Part shown: piece after piece, positions 17,412 through 25,025 of the stretch
How the letters are laid out: every line of letters starts with the position of its first letter
How positions within the stretch are numbered: position 1 is the stretch's first letter
NCBI RefSeq assembly: GCF_006517175.1
Contig: NZ_CP041186.1
Location: 5,359,074-5,423,073 of the forward strand
DNA: 64,000 bases
Source: Persicimonas caeni
Lineage (GTDB): Bacteria > Myxococcota_A > Bradymonadia > Bradymonadales > Bradymonadaceae
Reading direction: 5' to 3'
Program-made: the position numbers and the translations under genes
Notes under the pieces: generated by a model
Told to the model about the DNA's origin: nothing
What the model saw: only the letters and a program-made list of their open reading frames with translations
Databases searched by the model: none

Positions 17412-18026
17412 TCAATCGTGCTGGAAACGACCGGACACATCGACGTATTTCGGCTCCTCGTCGGCCCGGTCGTCCGCTTTATCGGTTGTTCGACAGCGCA
17501 ACCGCCCCTCGAAGCTCCCCACGCGAACATCTCTGCTGAATCGCTCGAGTGTCACTGCAAAGTAGGCGTCCTCGCCGTCGGTCGAGCAGCGAAGCTTCTC
17601 GTCGGAGAAGGTGGCCTTTGCGAACGCAGCCTCCACGCGGCCTTCGTGCCCGTATTCGATGTCCGGCAGATGGAACGTCACGCCTTGGTGGAACCCGCCT
17701 TTTTGAGGCTGATACAGAAGGCGCATGTGCAGCGCCTTGTCGAGATAGCTGTAGGCGGCCGAGTGGCCTTTTTTCTCGAATGCGTAGGGTCCGCTCATTT
17801 CGAGCGTCCACTCGGGGGACAGCCGCTCTTGGGGCGCATTCGGCTCCTCGCGCTGGTCGGCCGTGGTTCGTGGCGTCGCTTCGGTTCGATTCAAGTCTGT
17901 TTGAGTCAGGGGGGCTCGTGCCGTTGTCTGCGCGCTGGGCGTTCCGGAGGCTTCCTTCTCGCAACCGGACACGGCGAGCGCCGCAGCAAACGTTAGGAGC
18001 ACCCCGGCAAGATAAGATCTGGCCAT
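17412..18026 (-). CDS. Putative lipoprotein of unknown function
   Basis: 204 residues. The start has a strong SD (GGGAGG, 6-7 nt before the ATG). The signal peptide ends in a lipobox (LAVSGC), giving lipid-modified Cys22. A Thr/Pro/Gln-rich linker (~25-70) precedes a predicted beta-rich domain (~70-195) with two Cys (KLRCSTDGED and RLRCRTTDK) that could form a disulphide. I do not recognise the family. It probably sits in the inner leaflet of the outer membrane. It is upstream of and co-directional with the DNA glycosylase. Confidence 0.7.
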   Translation of the reverse strand: MARSYLAGVLLTFAAALAVSGCEKEASGTPSAQTTARAPLTQTDLNRTEATPRTTADQREEPNAPQERLSPEWTLEMSGPYAFEKKGHSAAYSYLDKALHMRLLYQPQKGGFHQGVTFHLPDIEYGHEGRVEAAFAKATFSDEKLRCSTDGEDAYFAVTLERFSRDVRVGSFEGRLRCRTTDKADDRADEEPKYVDVSGRFQHD

Positions 18027-18126
18027 GGTTTCCTCCCGGTATCAAGTAGGATCCGGCCCTCTCTCCGCAGCTCAGACGCATGGGTAGCGAGGGCCTTGTC
18101 CCGGGAGTTTAATAATCTGTGCAGAA

Positions 18127-19272
18127 TCAGTCAAAATGCCTGCCGAGCCCATGAAAACCGGGGCCGGGATTGGCGCGGTTGGGGATGCCAAAGCCGCGCT
18201 GGAGGTCGCGTCCGAACGCGTCGCGTCCGAAATATCCGGGCGGGTGGCGAAACGGAGAGAAGACATCCTCGGGGTGAGTCTGGAACATGTCTTGGTCGAA
18301 CTTGGCGTCGAACACGTCGAGGGGACCGAAGAAGCGGCGTGCCTGCAACCGCCGAAAACGGAAGAGATCGACGTCGAAACGGTCGAAGCGGTCGAAACGG
18401 TCGAAACGATCGAAACGGTCGAAACGATCGAAACGGTCGAAGGGACCGTAGATGTCGAAGCGCTCGGCGAAGGTCGGATAGTAGCCGTAGCCGTAGTCAT
18501 ACGGCGCGTAGTACATCGGGCAGTCGCGGCAGCGCTCGGCTCTGGAGAGCGGAGAGCGGTCGAAGCGGTCACGTCGCTCGTCCCGGTCCTGATAGCGCGT
18601 GGGAGATGGCTGCATGCCCGCCCCGCCCACAGCCGTCGGCGGACTTGGAGCGCGGTAGACGACAAAGCCGCCGGTGGTCTCGACGCTCTCTGGCTGGGCA
18701 CGTGCAGCCGCCTCGAAGCCGCGCTCGGCGGTGTAGAATGGCTGCTCGTCGACCCGGCGCTCGAAACGAAGCCCGACGCGGGCGTCTGTCTTTTGCCAGT
18801 CGACGGACGCGTCCTGCACGGGGACGATCAGCGGACGCTCACACACGTAGCCCATGCCGGGGGCGAGCTTGCCGCCATCGCTGGCTGCGACGAGGCAGAG
18901 GCCGAGCTCCGAGACGTCCGTGCTGATCGCATCGGTGAAACTGGCCGCGGCCTCGGCCTTGCGGATCTGCTCGACGCGCCGTAGGCGCCACGTCCCTTCT
19001 TCACCCCCGCGTTCGTAGGCTGCCAGCCACAGGTTCAGGCCAAAGTCTTGGGCCCACTGCCAGTCCTGAGTATCGAGTCCATAGGTCACCTCGAGGCCCT
19101 GGACCGGACCGGTGACCCGGATCCGCTCGAAACTCAGGTCGATCTGGGGGGCCATCAAGACCTGCTGGGCGCTCAGTCCACCGGCGCCCAGCATGATCGC
19201 GACAAAGATACATGCGCCCAACAGGCGTGCTCGCCACTGGTGCGCGCGACGGTTCGTGGTTGCCTCATGCAT
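18127..19272 (-). CDS. Exported protein of unknown function with Arg-Phe-Asp repeats
   Basis: 381 residues, SD GGGGAGG before the ATG. A signal peptide covers ~1-36 (…IMLGAGGLSAQQ). A beta-rich domain (~37-200) has three Cys (GLCLVAASDGG, GMGYVCERP and others). The C-terminal third is unusual: Arg/Tyr/Phe/Asp-rich, with the tripeptide FDR/RFD repeated about eight times near residue 290, then more Phe-Asp dipeptides and a Gly/Pro/Asn tail. I do not recognise a family. The aromatic-charged repeat could mediate self-association or surface adhesion (inference). It is divergent from the hybrid kinase gene at 19460. Confidence 0.65.
   Translation of the reverse strand: MHEATTNRRAHQWRARLLGACIFVAIMLGAGGLSAQQVLMAPQIDLSFERIRVTGPVQGLEVTYGLDTQDWQWAQDFGLNLWLAAYERGGEEGTWRLRRVEQIRKAEAAASFTDAISTDVSELGLCLVAASDGGKLAPGMGYVCERPLIVPVQDASVDWQKTDARVGLRFERRVDEQPFYTAERGFEAAARAQPESVETTGGFVVYRAPSPPTAVGGAGMQPSPTRYQDRDERRDRFDRSPLSRAERCRDCPMYYAPYDYGYGYYPTFAERFDIYGPFDRFDRFDRFDRFDRFDRFDRFDVDLFRFRRLQARRFFGPLDVFDAKFDQDMFQTHPEDVFSPFRHPPGYFGRDAFGRDLQRGFGIPNRANPGPGFHGLGRHFD
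18373..18444 (-). repeat. 9-bp minisatellite inside the coding region (8 units)
   Basis: Eight adjacent copies of a 9-bp unit, read on the + strand as (G/A)TCGAAACG with one or two changes per unit. Encodes the Phe-Asp-Arg repeats of the minus-strand gene. Because the unit is a multiple of three, copy-number change would lengthen or shorten the protein without a frameshift. Confidence 0.9.
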
Positions 19273-19390
19273 GACTGCCTCCCCACTTCGGTGACTCGAT
19301 CGACTCGGCGACTCGATCAGCTCGCTTCCCCAGATCGGAATCTAAGAGCAGACAGGCCTCGGTGTAGAGTAAGTCCCGCCGCGCAGCCGT

Positions 19391-19419
19391 ATTGGATTTT
19401 GTTTCTATGTTGTCTATCA
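19391..19419 (+). promoter_or_regulatory. Candidate sigma-70 promoter of the hybrid kinase gene
   Basis: TTGGAT (19391-19396), 17-bp spacer, TATCAT (19414-19419) in an AT-rich stretch, 40 nt before the GTG start at 19460. The SD GGAGG lies at 19451-19455. Confidence 0.6.
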
Positions 19420-19459
19420 TAAACGGGGTTTATGACGTCAAAATGGGCTTGGAGGTAGA

Positions 19460-22012
19460 GTGTTGGACTCGTTGCTGTCCTTCTTTTCCGGGGAGCATTT
19501 CATGCCGCACGGGCATTGCTACCTCTGGGAGCCGGCGTTGGTTTGGATCCAGTTATTGAGCAACTTGGCGATCGGGTTTGCGTACGTCGCTATTGCCATC
19601 ACGCTGGTCTATCTGATCCGACGCATCGAAGACCTGCCGTTCAAGCTGGTCTACGTCTGCTTTGCCATCTTCATCATCACGTGCGGGTTTACGCACTTCA
19701 TGGATGCCTACGTCATCTGGAATCCGGTGTATTGGCTCGACGGTGGATTGCGAATCGTGACGGCGATCGCGTCGGTGGGCACCGCGGTGTTGCTTCCGCC
19801 GCTGGTCCCGGACATCTTGGCGCTGGCGCGCGGCGCGCGTGCGGCACACCGACGCGGGGTCAGGCTCGAGTCGATGGTCGACGAACTCGAGACTCTCTAC
19901 GCGCAGACCAAAGAACTCGAGCGCCAGAAGACCGCCTTTTTCGCCAATGTCAGCCACGAGCTGCGCACTCCGCTGCAGCTTATCTTGGGCCCGGCCCAAA
20001 AATTGGTGGCCTCCGACGACTTGGGCGACGAGGACCGCGAGCGCGCCGAGACGATCGTGCGCAGCGGGCGAACGCTGCTCAAGCACGTCAACGACCTGCT
20101 CGACATCGCCAGCCTGGAGGCCGGCCAGCTCGAGCTCAGCTACGCCCAAGTCGACCTGAGCGCCTACACACGCCAGCTGATCGCCAATTTCGAGACGCTC
20201 GCCGAAGAACAGGCGATTGATATGAGCGTGGAGGTCGCCGAGGGCCTCGAGGCCCAGCTCGACCCCGAGAAGTATGAGAGCATCGTGCTCAACTTGTTGT
20301 CGAACGCCCTTAAATTCACACCTGAAGGTGGCACGGTTCGGTGCTCGTTGAGCAGCGTGGATGCAGGCGCGGGCCGGCATATGGTGTTTACCGTGGCCGA
20401 CAGCGGGCCGGGCGTGCCCGCCGAGCAGCGCGAAGCCATCTTCGAGCGCTTTCGCCAGCTCGACCACGGTGCCACGCGCCGCTTCGGGGGCACCGGGCTG
20501 GGCCTGGTCGTCACCCGCAGCTTCGCCGAGTTGCATAACGGGAAGGTTCGCGTCGATGACGCGCCCGAAGGCGGCGCGCGTTTTACGGCCGAGTTGCCGA
20601 TGACCGCCCCCGATGGGACGCACGTCGAGCCTCGGCCTGCCCGGGCGCCGGCTACCGACTCGAAGGCCGACCGAGAGCGCGCCGAGTTGACCGCCGCAGC
20701 AACGGACGCCGAGCGGCGAGCACGCCAGCCGTCATCGGAGCACTCCACCGCAGAGGTGGTGCAGGCAACACAACACGACACCGACAACGAGGCTCCGCTG
20801 GTACTGGTCGTCGAGGACAACCACGATATGAGCGAGTTTGTCGCTCGAACCCTGCAGGCCGACTACCGGGTCGCGTCCGCCTACGACGGCAAGACGGGTC
20901 TCGAGGCGGCCCTCGAATTGCAGCCCGACTTGATCATCAGCGACATCATGATGCCCGAGATGAGCGGAGACGAGTTGGTGCGCGCCGTCAGGGGCGAGCC
21001 GAAGCTGGCGTCCGTGCCCATCTTGTTGTTGACGGCCAAGGCCGACGACGAGTTGCGCGTCGAGCTTCTTCGAAGCGGCGCGCAAGACTATGTCATGAAG
21101 CCTTTCGAGACCGAGGAGTTGCTCGCCCGGGTCGACAACCAGGTCTCCATCGCGCGGACTCGAAAGGTGCTCCAGTCCGAACTCGAGAGTACGCAGCGCG
21201 ATCTCGAAGCGTTGGTCGGCGAGTTGGCGGCCAACCGGCGCGAGCTCGAGCGCTCGCTGCAAACCACTCGCGTGGCTCTCGAGAAGGCCGAGCGGGCGAG
21301 CCAGGTCAAGAGCAACTTTTTGAGGCTGGTCTCCCACGAGCTCCGCACGCCGGTCGCCGCGCTCCAACTCCAACTCGCCGTTCTCCAAGAAGACGACAGT
21401 CTCGGGGAGACGAGCCGCAAAATGGTCGAGCGCATGGGCTCCTCGATGGAGCGGCTGACTCGCCTGATCGATTCGCTTCTACAACGGACCAGCATCGAGA
21501 GCGGAAACCTCGTGACCAACTATGCGCAGGTCGATCCGAGCGAATTGGTTGCCGATCTCGTCGACGAAATGGCTCCCGACGCCCATAGACGCGGGCTCGA
21601 GTTGCGCTTCGAGCCCTCACCCGAGGCCTCGTCCGTGTATACCGATCCGCATCTGTTGGAGCTGATCTTGTCCAACCTGATCGGCAATGCACTGCGCTAC
21701 ACCGACGAAGGTCTTGTCGAGATCGGTGTCGTCGAAGAAGACCGAGAGTATCGCTTCTGGGTGTCGGACACCGGCCCGGGCATCGCCCCCGAAGACCGCG
21801 TCAGGCTCTTCGAGCCGTTCGAGCGCGGTGACGAGAGCCGAGAGCGCCAATTGCCCGGCGCGGGGCTGGGCTTGGCGTTGGTCCGAGACATGACCGAAGC
21901 GCTCGGGGGAAGGATCGAACTCGACTCTGAGGTAGGAACGGGGAGCACGTTTACAGTCGTGCTGCCGTCGGAGCATGCAAGCGAAAGCAGTGAGGTCGAG
22001 AATGATGACTAA
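19460..22012 (+). CDS. Hybrid histidine kinase with ethylene-receptor-like membrane sensor
   Basis: 850 residues from a GTG start with a good SD. Order: an ethylene-receptor-like N-terminal domain of three membrane helices (~25-120); HisKA with His166 (FFANVSHELRTP) and HATPase (~210-390, LLSNALKFTPEGG, GGTGLGL); a receiver domain (~445-565) with phospho-acceptor Asp495 (IISDIMMPE) and conserved Lys (YVMKPFE); then a second HisKA with His626 (LRLVSHELRTP) and second HATPase (~690-840, GAGLGLALVRDM). In the sensor, Cys75 and His79 (CGFTH) line up without gaps with Cys65 and His69, the copper ligands of plant ETR1; Tyr42 and Ile45 match Tyr32 and Ile35, but the Asp25 position is Asn35 and Pro36 is Ala46. 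The gene overlaps a receiver-only protein. Confidence 0.9.
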   Translation: MLDSLLSFFSGEHFMPHGHCYLWEPALVWIQLLSNLAIGFAYVAIAITLVYLIRRIEDLPFKLVYVCFAIFIITCGFTHFMDAYVIWNPVYWLDGGLRIVTAIASVGTAVLLPPLVPDILALARGARAAHRRGVRLESMVDELETLYAQTKELERQKTAFFANVSHELRTPLQLILGPAQKLVASDDLGDEDRERAETIVRSGRTLLKHVNDLLDIASLEAGQLELSYAQVDLSAYTRQLIANFETLAEEQAIDMSVEVAEGLEAQLDPEKYESIVLNLLSNALKFTPEGGTVRCSLSSVDAGAGRHMVFTVADSGPGVPAEQREAIFERFRQLDHGATRRFGGTGLGLVVTRSFAELHNGKVRVDDAPEGGARFTAELPMTAPDGTHVEPRPARAPATDSKADRERAELTAAATDAERRARQPSSEHSTAEVVQATQHDTDNEAPLVLVVEDNHDMSEFVARTLQADYRVASAYDGKTGLEAALELQPDLIISDIMMPEMSGDELVRAVRGEPKLASVPILLLTAKADDELRVELLRSGAQDYVMKPFETEELLARVDNQVSIARTRKVLQSELESTQRDLEALVGELAANRRELERSLQTTRVALEKAERASQVKSNFLRLVSHELRTPVAALQLQLAVLQEDDSLGETSRKMVERMGSSMERLTRLIDSLLQRTSIESGNLVTNYAQVDPSELVADLVDEMAPDAHRRGLELRFEPSPEASSVYTDPHLLELILSNLIGNALRYTDEGLVEIGVVEEDREYRFWVSDTGPGIAPEDRVRLFEPFERGDESRERQLPGAGLGLALVRDMTEALGGRIELDSEVGTGSTFTVVLPSEHASESSEVENDD

Positions 22013-22370
22013 GCCGATCCTCATCGTCGAAGACGAGATCGACATTCGGGAAACACTGATGTCCTTTCTGGAGTTGAAGGGCTACACGGTGACCACGGCG
22101 TCGAACGGCCGAGAGGCTTTGAAGCGACTCGAAGAAGGGCTCGAGCCGTGCCTGATTCTGCTCGATCTGATGATGCCCACCATGGACGGCTGGGAGTTTC
22201 GCACGCGTCAACTCGCCGACCCCGACTTGGCCGACATTCCCGTGCTCGTGCTCACGGGCGCCCACTACACCAGCGAGGAAGCCGCCAGCTTGCAGGCCCT
22301 CGACGTGCTCTCCAAACCCATCGACATCGGCCGCATGCTGGACCACGTCGCCGGCCACGTCAGCTCGTAG
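22002..22370 (+). CDS. Single-domain response regulator (CheY-like receiver)
   Basis: About 122 residues. The start is one of two adjacent ATGs (22002 or 22005), both inside the 3' end of the kinase gene, so the two are translationally coupled. Receiver features: acidic pocket (ILIVEDEIDIRETL), phospho-acceptor Asp in LILLDLMMPTMDGWEF, Thr in VLVLTGAHY and a Lys-Pro near the end (VLSKPIDIG). There is no output domain, so it must act by protein contact, probably as phosphoryl acceptor or relay for the upstream hybrid kinase. Confidence 0.9.
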   Translation: MMTKPILIVEDEIDIRETLMSFLELKGYTVTTASNGREALKRLEEGLEPCLILLDLMMPTMDGWEFRTRQLADPDLADIPVLVLTGAHYTSEEAASLQALDVLSKPIDIGRMLDHVAGHVSS

Positions 22371-22399
22371 CCCGAGCTCGACCGCGGTAGCGGTCGCTT

Positions 22400-22425
22400 G
22401 AAACAAAATGTTTCATTTTTGTTTC
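22400..22425. promoter_or_regulatory. Candidate operator upstream of the DUF1641-SQR operon
   Basis: A perfect inverted repeat GAAACA-AAA-TGTTTC (22400-22414), followed by another TGTTTC half-site at 22420-22425, 11 bp after the first TGTTTC (one helical turn). It lies in an AT-rich patch ~230 bp upstream of the DUF1641 gene. The arrangement suggests a dimeric repressor or activator site; which regulator binds cannot be told from the window. Confidence 0.45.
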
Positions 22426-22642
22426 ATCTGTTGAGAGCGCGTGCCTCTTTCCCCACTCAGCCATCCTCTGCGCAAACGTCGTTCCGGGTCCGCTGGTGGC
22501 CCTGTAAACACGTCTACACCGGTGTTCAACCCCCCTCGGTCCCCATCGATCCTGAAATTGCGTCTTCGTGGCATGTGTTTTGCTCCCAGTGACCAGTGAG
22601 GAGGCCTTGCTCCAAAACCTTAGCCGCGGCCAGGAGACAACG

Positions 22643-23368
22643 ATGGAGAGTCAGGTTCAGAGAAACGGAATGTCGCGTCGATCTTCGTCGAACGACGCGA
22701 ACTTGCAGGAGACCCTAGCTCGACTAGACGCTCGCTTGGCGCGTATCGAGTCGGCGCTCGGCGGTCTCCAGCAGGCCACCGACGCCGCCCCGGACGTGCT
22801 GGCGACGGTGACCGACATGACCGATGCATGGATTGCCCAGGCCGCCGACAAGGGGGTCGACGTCGACGCGCGACTGCGTCGGCTGGGCAAGTTGGCGCTG
22901 GATGCGACCGACCCCAAGGTGCTCGACACCGCCGAGATGCTCGTCGAGCGGATCGACCTGGTCCAGCAGGCGATTGTGGCCGCCGACCAACTGCCCGGAT
23001 TCGTGGCCATGGTCACCGATATCTTCGACGAGCACGCCGCCAACGCCGCCGAGCGCGGCCTCGACCTCCAAGAAATCTCACGGCGCATGGTCGGCGCGGC
23101 GAGAAGCTTCGCCGAGTTCGTCCAGGGCGAACAATTCACCACGCTGCTGGAGTCGGGGGTCTTGGACCCGCACGCCATCGAGGTCATCGGGCGGGCCGGC
23201 CGAGCGCTTGCCGACGTCGCCGAGACCAAGCCCTCGCGCACCGGCTTGTTCGGCATGGTCCGCGCCGCCGGAGACACCGACATCAAGCGCAGCATCAACT
23301 TCATGGTGCGCTTTGGCAAACGCTTCGGACAGCTGCTTCGCACCCAACTCACCAGCGACAAGCGCTGA
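22643..23368 (+). CDS. DUF1641 family protein
   Basis: 241 residues, start set by AGGAGA 5-6 nt before the ATG. All-helical and without membrane segments. The N-terminus has a heptad-like helix (LARLDARLARIESALGGL). The core repeats the DUF1641 pattern of amphipathic helices (LLESGVLDPHAIEVIGRAG, ETAEMLVERIDLV-like segments). DUF1641 proteins are commonly encoded beside sulfide:quinone or NADH:quinone oxidoreductases (for example with B. subtilis ndh), as here, where the SQR gene starts 47 nt downstream. The role is unknown; a membrane-peripheral partner or maturation helper of the flavoenzyme is the usual guess. Confidence 0.75.
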   Translation: MESQVQRNGMSRRSSSNDANLQETLARLDARLARIESALGGLQQATDAAPDVLATVTDMTDAWIAQAADKGVDVDARLRRLGKLALDATDPKVLDTAEMLVERIDLVQQAIVAADQLPGFVAMVTDIFDEHAANAAERGLDLQEISRRMVGAARSFAEFVQGEQFTTLLESGVLDPHAIEVIGRAGRALADVAETKPSRTGLFGMVRAAGDTDIKRSINFMVRFGKRFGQLLRTQLTSDKR

Positions 23369-23415
23369 TCGCTGCCAACCCTTTAGGCTCACGCTAACAA
23401 CTCGAGGAGATGATT

Positions 23416-24603
23416 ATGTCGACGCATCATCAAGTGCTTATCGTTGGCGGCGGCACCGCCGGCATCACCGTCGCTTCCCAGCTCTGTGAACTGGAGGACG
23501 CCCCCCAGGTCACCATCGTGGAGCCCAAGAGCGTCCACTACTACCAGCCCATCTGGACGCTGGTCGGCGCCGGGGTCTTCGACAAAGAGATCTCGGTCAA
23601 GCCGCTCGAAGATTATATCCCGCACGGCGCCGAGTGGATCCAAGACTACGTCGACGAGTTCGACCCGGCCAACAACGCCGTGACCCTCCAGAGTGGCGAG
23701 TCGCTCACCTACGACTACTTGGTCGTCGCCGCCGGTATCCAGCTCAACTGGGATGCGATCGCCGGCCTCGAGGAGGCGCTGGGCAAAAACGGGGTCTGCT
23801 CGAACTACTCGTACGAGACGGTCGACAGCACCTGGGAGACCCTGCAGAATTTCCGCGGCGGCAACGCCGTGTTCACGTTTCCCTCCACGACCATCAAGTG
23901 CGCCGGGGCGCCCCAAAAGATCATGTGGCTCACCGAGCACTACCTGGAGCGAAACGGCCTGCGGGACAAATCGCAGGTGATCTACGCCTCGTCGACCGCC
24001 GGCATCTTCGGCGTCGACAAGTACAAGCGCGCGCTGCAAAAGCTCGTCGACAAGCGCGACATCGTCACCCATTTCAAGCGCAATCTCGTCGAGGTGCGCG
24101 CCGACAAAAAGCAGGCGGTCTTTGAAGATCTCGACGGCGGAGACCAGTTGGTCCTCGACTACGACATGCTCCACGTCACCCCGCCACAGGGCCCGCCCGA
24201 CTTCATCAAAAACAGCCCGCTGGCCAACGACGGCGGCTGGGTCGACGTCGACAAGTACACCACCCAGCACGTCGAGTACCCCAACGTCTTCTCGCTGGGA
24301 GACTGCTCGGGCCTGCCGACCTCGCGCACCGGCGCGGCGATTCGCAAAGAGGCGCCCGTGACCGTAGCCAACCTGGTCGCCCAGATGAACGGCAAGCCGC
24401 TCGACGCCAAATACGACGGCTACGCTTCCTGCCCGCTGGTCACCGGCTACGGCCGACTGATCTTGGCCGAGTTCGACTACGACGGAAACCCCACCGAGAG
24501 CTTCCCGTTCGACCAGTCGCGCGAGCGCTACAGCATGTACGCCATGAAAGCCTACGGGCTGCCCGAGATGTACTGGCACGGCATGCTCCGCGGTCGGGCA
24601 TGA
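23416..24603 (+). CDS. sqr: Sulfide:quinone oxidoreductase, type II-like
   Basis: 395 residues from the ATG at 23416 (GAGGAG 6 nt before); another ATG two codons upstream is possible. N-terminal FAD Rossmann motif (VLIVGGGTAGITVASQL). Redox cysteines are visible: Cys162 in TTIKCAGAPQKIMWL and Cys339 in YASCPLVTGYGRLILAEFDY, both closely matching mitochondrial SQOR (type II); a further Cys128 is present. The C-terminal FDQSRERYSMYAMKAYGLPE and MLRGRA complete the family. It oxidises sulfide to a persulfide or polysulfide and passes electrons to the quinone pool at the inner face of the membrane. Operon with DUF1641; a strong terminator follows. Confidence 0.9.
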   Translation: MSTHHQVLIVGGGTAGITVASQLCELEDAPQVTIVEPKSVHYYQPIWTLVGAGVFDKEISVKPLEDYIPHGAEWIQDYVDEFDPANNAVTLQSGESLTYDYLVVAAGIQLNWDAIAGLEEALGKNGVCSNYSYETVDSTWETLQNFRGGNAVFTFPSTTIKCAGAPQKIMWLTEHYLERNGLRDKSQVIYASSTAGIFGVDKYKRALQKLVDKRDIVTHFKRNLVEVRADKKQAVFEDLDGGDQLVLDYDMLHVTPPQGPPDFIKNSPLANDGGWVDVDKYTTQHVEYPNVFSLGDCSGLPTSRTGAAIRKEAPVTVANLVAQMNGKPLDAKYDGYASCPLVTGYGRLILAEFDYDGNPTESFPFDQSRERYSMYAMKAYGLPEMYWHGMLRGRA

Positions 24604-24697
24604 GGGGGAGTAGGAGAGGAGAACCGCAAAGGGCGCGAAGGTCGCTAAGGCAGCAAAGAAAGCGATAAAGCTAAGAAGCTAAGAAGCTACTCGAAAA

Positions 24698-24743
24698 GCA
24701 AAACGCCCCGAGCTGATCGGACGATCAACTCGGGGCGTTTTGC
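24698..24743. terminator. Intrinsic terminator after sqr
   Basis: Arms GCAAAACGCCCCGAG and CTCGGGGCGTTTTGC (24698-24712 and 24729-24743), a 15-bp perfect stem with a 16-nt loop. The A/T ends make it usable from both strands, so it may also serve the minus-strand tRNA transcript. Confidence 0.88.
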
Positions 24744-24862
24744 CTTATAAGGCCGCCGGCAGTTCTCGATTTCGAAAAATAGCCTGCTGAAAATAATCGG
24801 GTCGTTGACCGGAGTGGCCGACATTCGCGACGGGAGCGACTCCGGTCACCGACCCAAAAAAG

Positions 24863-24936
24863 TACGCGAGAGGGGATTCGAACCCATGACCTTCGCCTCC
24901 GGAGGGCGACGCTCTATCCAGCTGAGCTACTCGCGC
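24863..24936 (-). tRNA. tRNA-Arg (anticodon CCG)
   Basis: 74 nt. Acceptor stem GCGCGAG / CTCGCGT (first pair G-U), D arm GCTCAGCTGGATAGAGC, anticodon arm TCGCC-CTCCGGA-GGCGA with CCG at positions 34-36, T arm GGGTTCGAATCCC. CCA is not encoded. It reads CGG, a codon expected to be frequent in this GC-rich genome. Confidence 0.95.
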
Positions 24937-25025
24937 ATGCACCAAGGAGAACAACTTCAAGCGGCACGTTGTTCCCTGAACTCTCTAGCTAGCAGTCACT
25001 GGCCGACCCGGTCAAGCCTGAAGCC

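Noticed and set aside
22398-22592. Small reading frame between the response regulator and DUF1641
   Set aside because: No SD, atypical composition and it covers the palindromic operator candidate; more likely noncoding.
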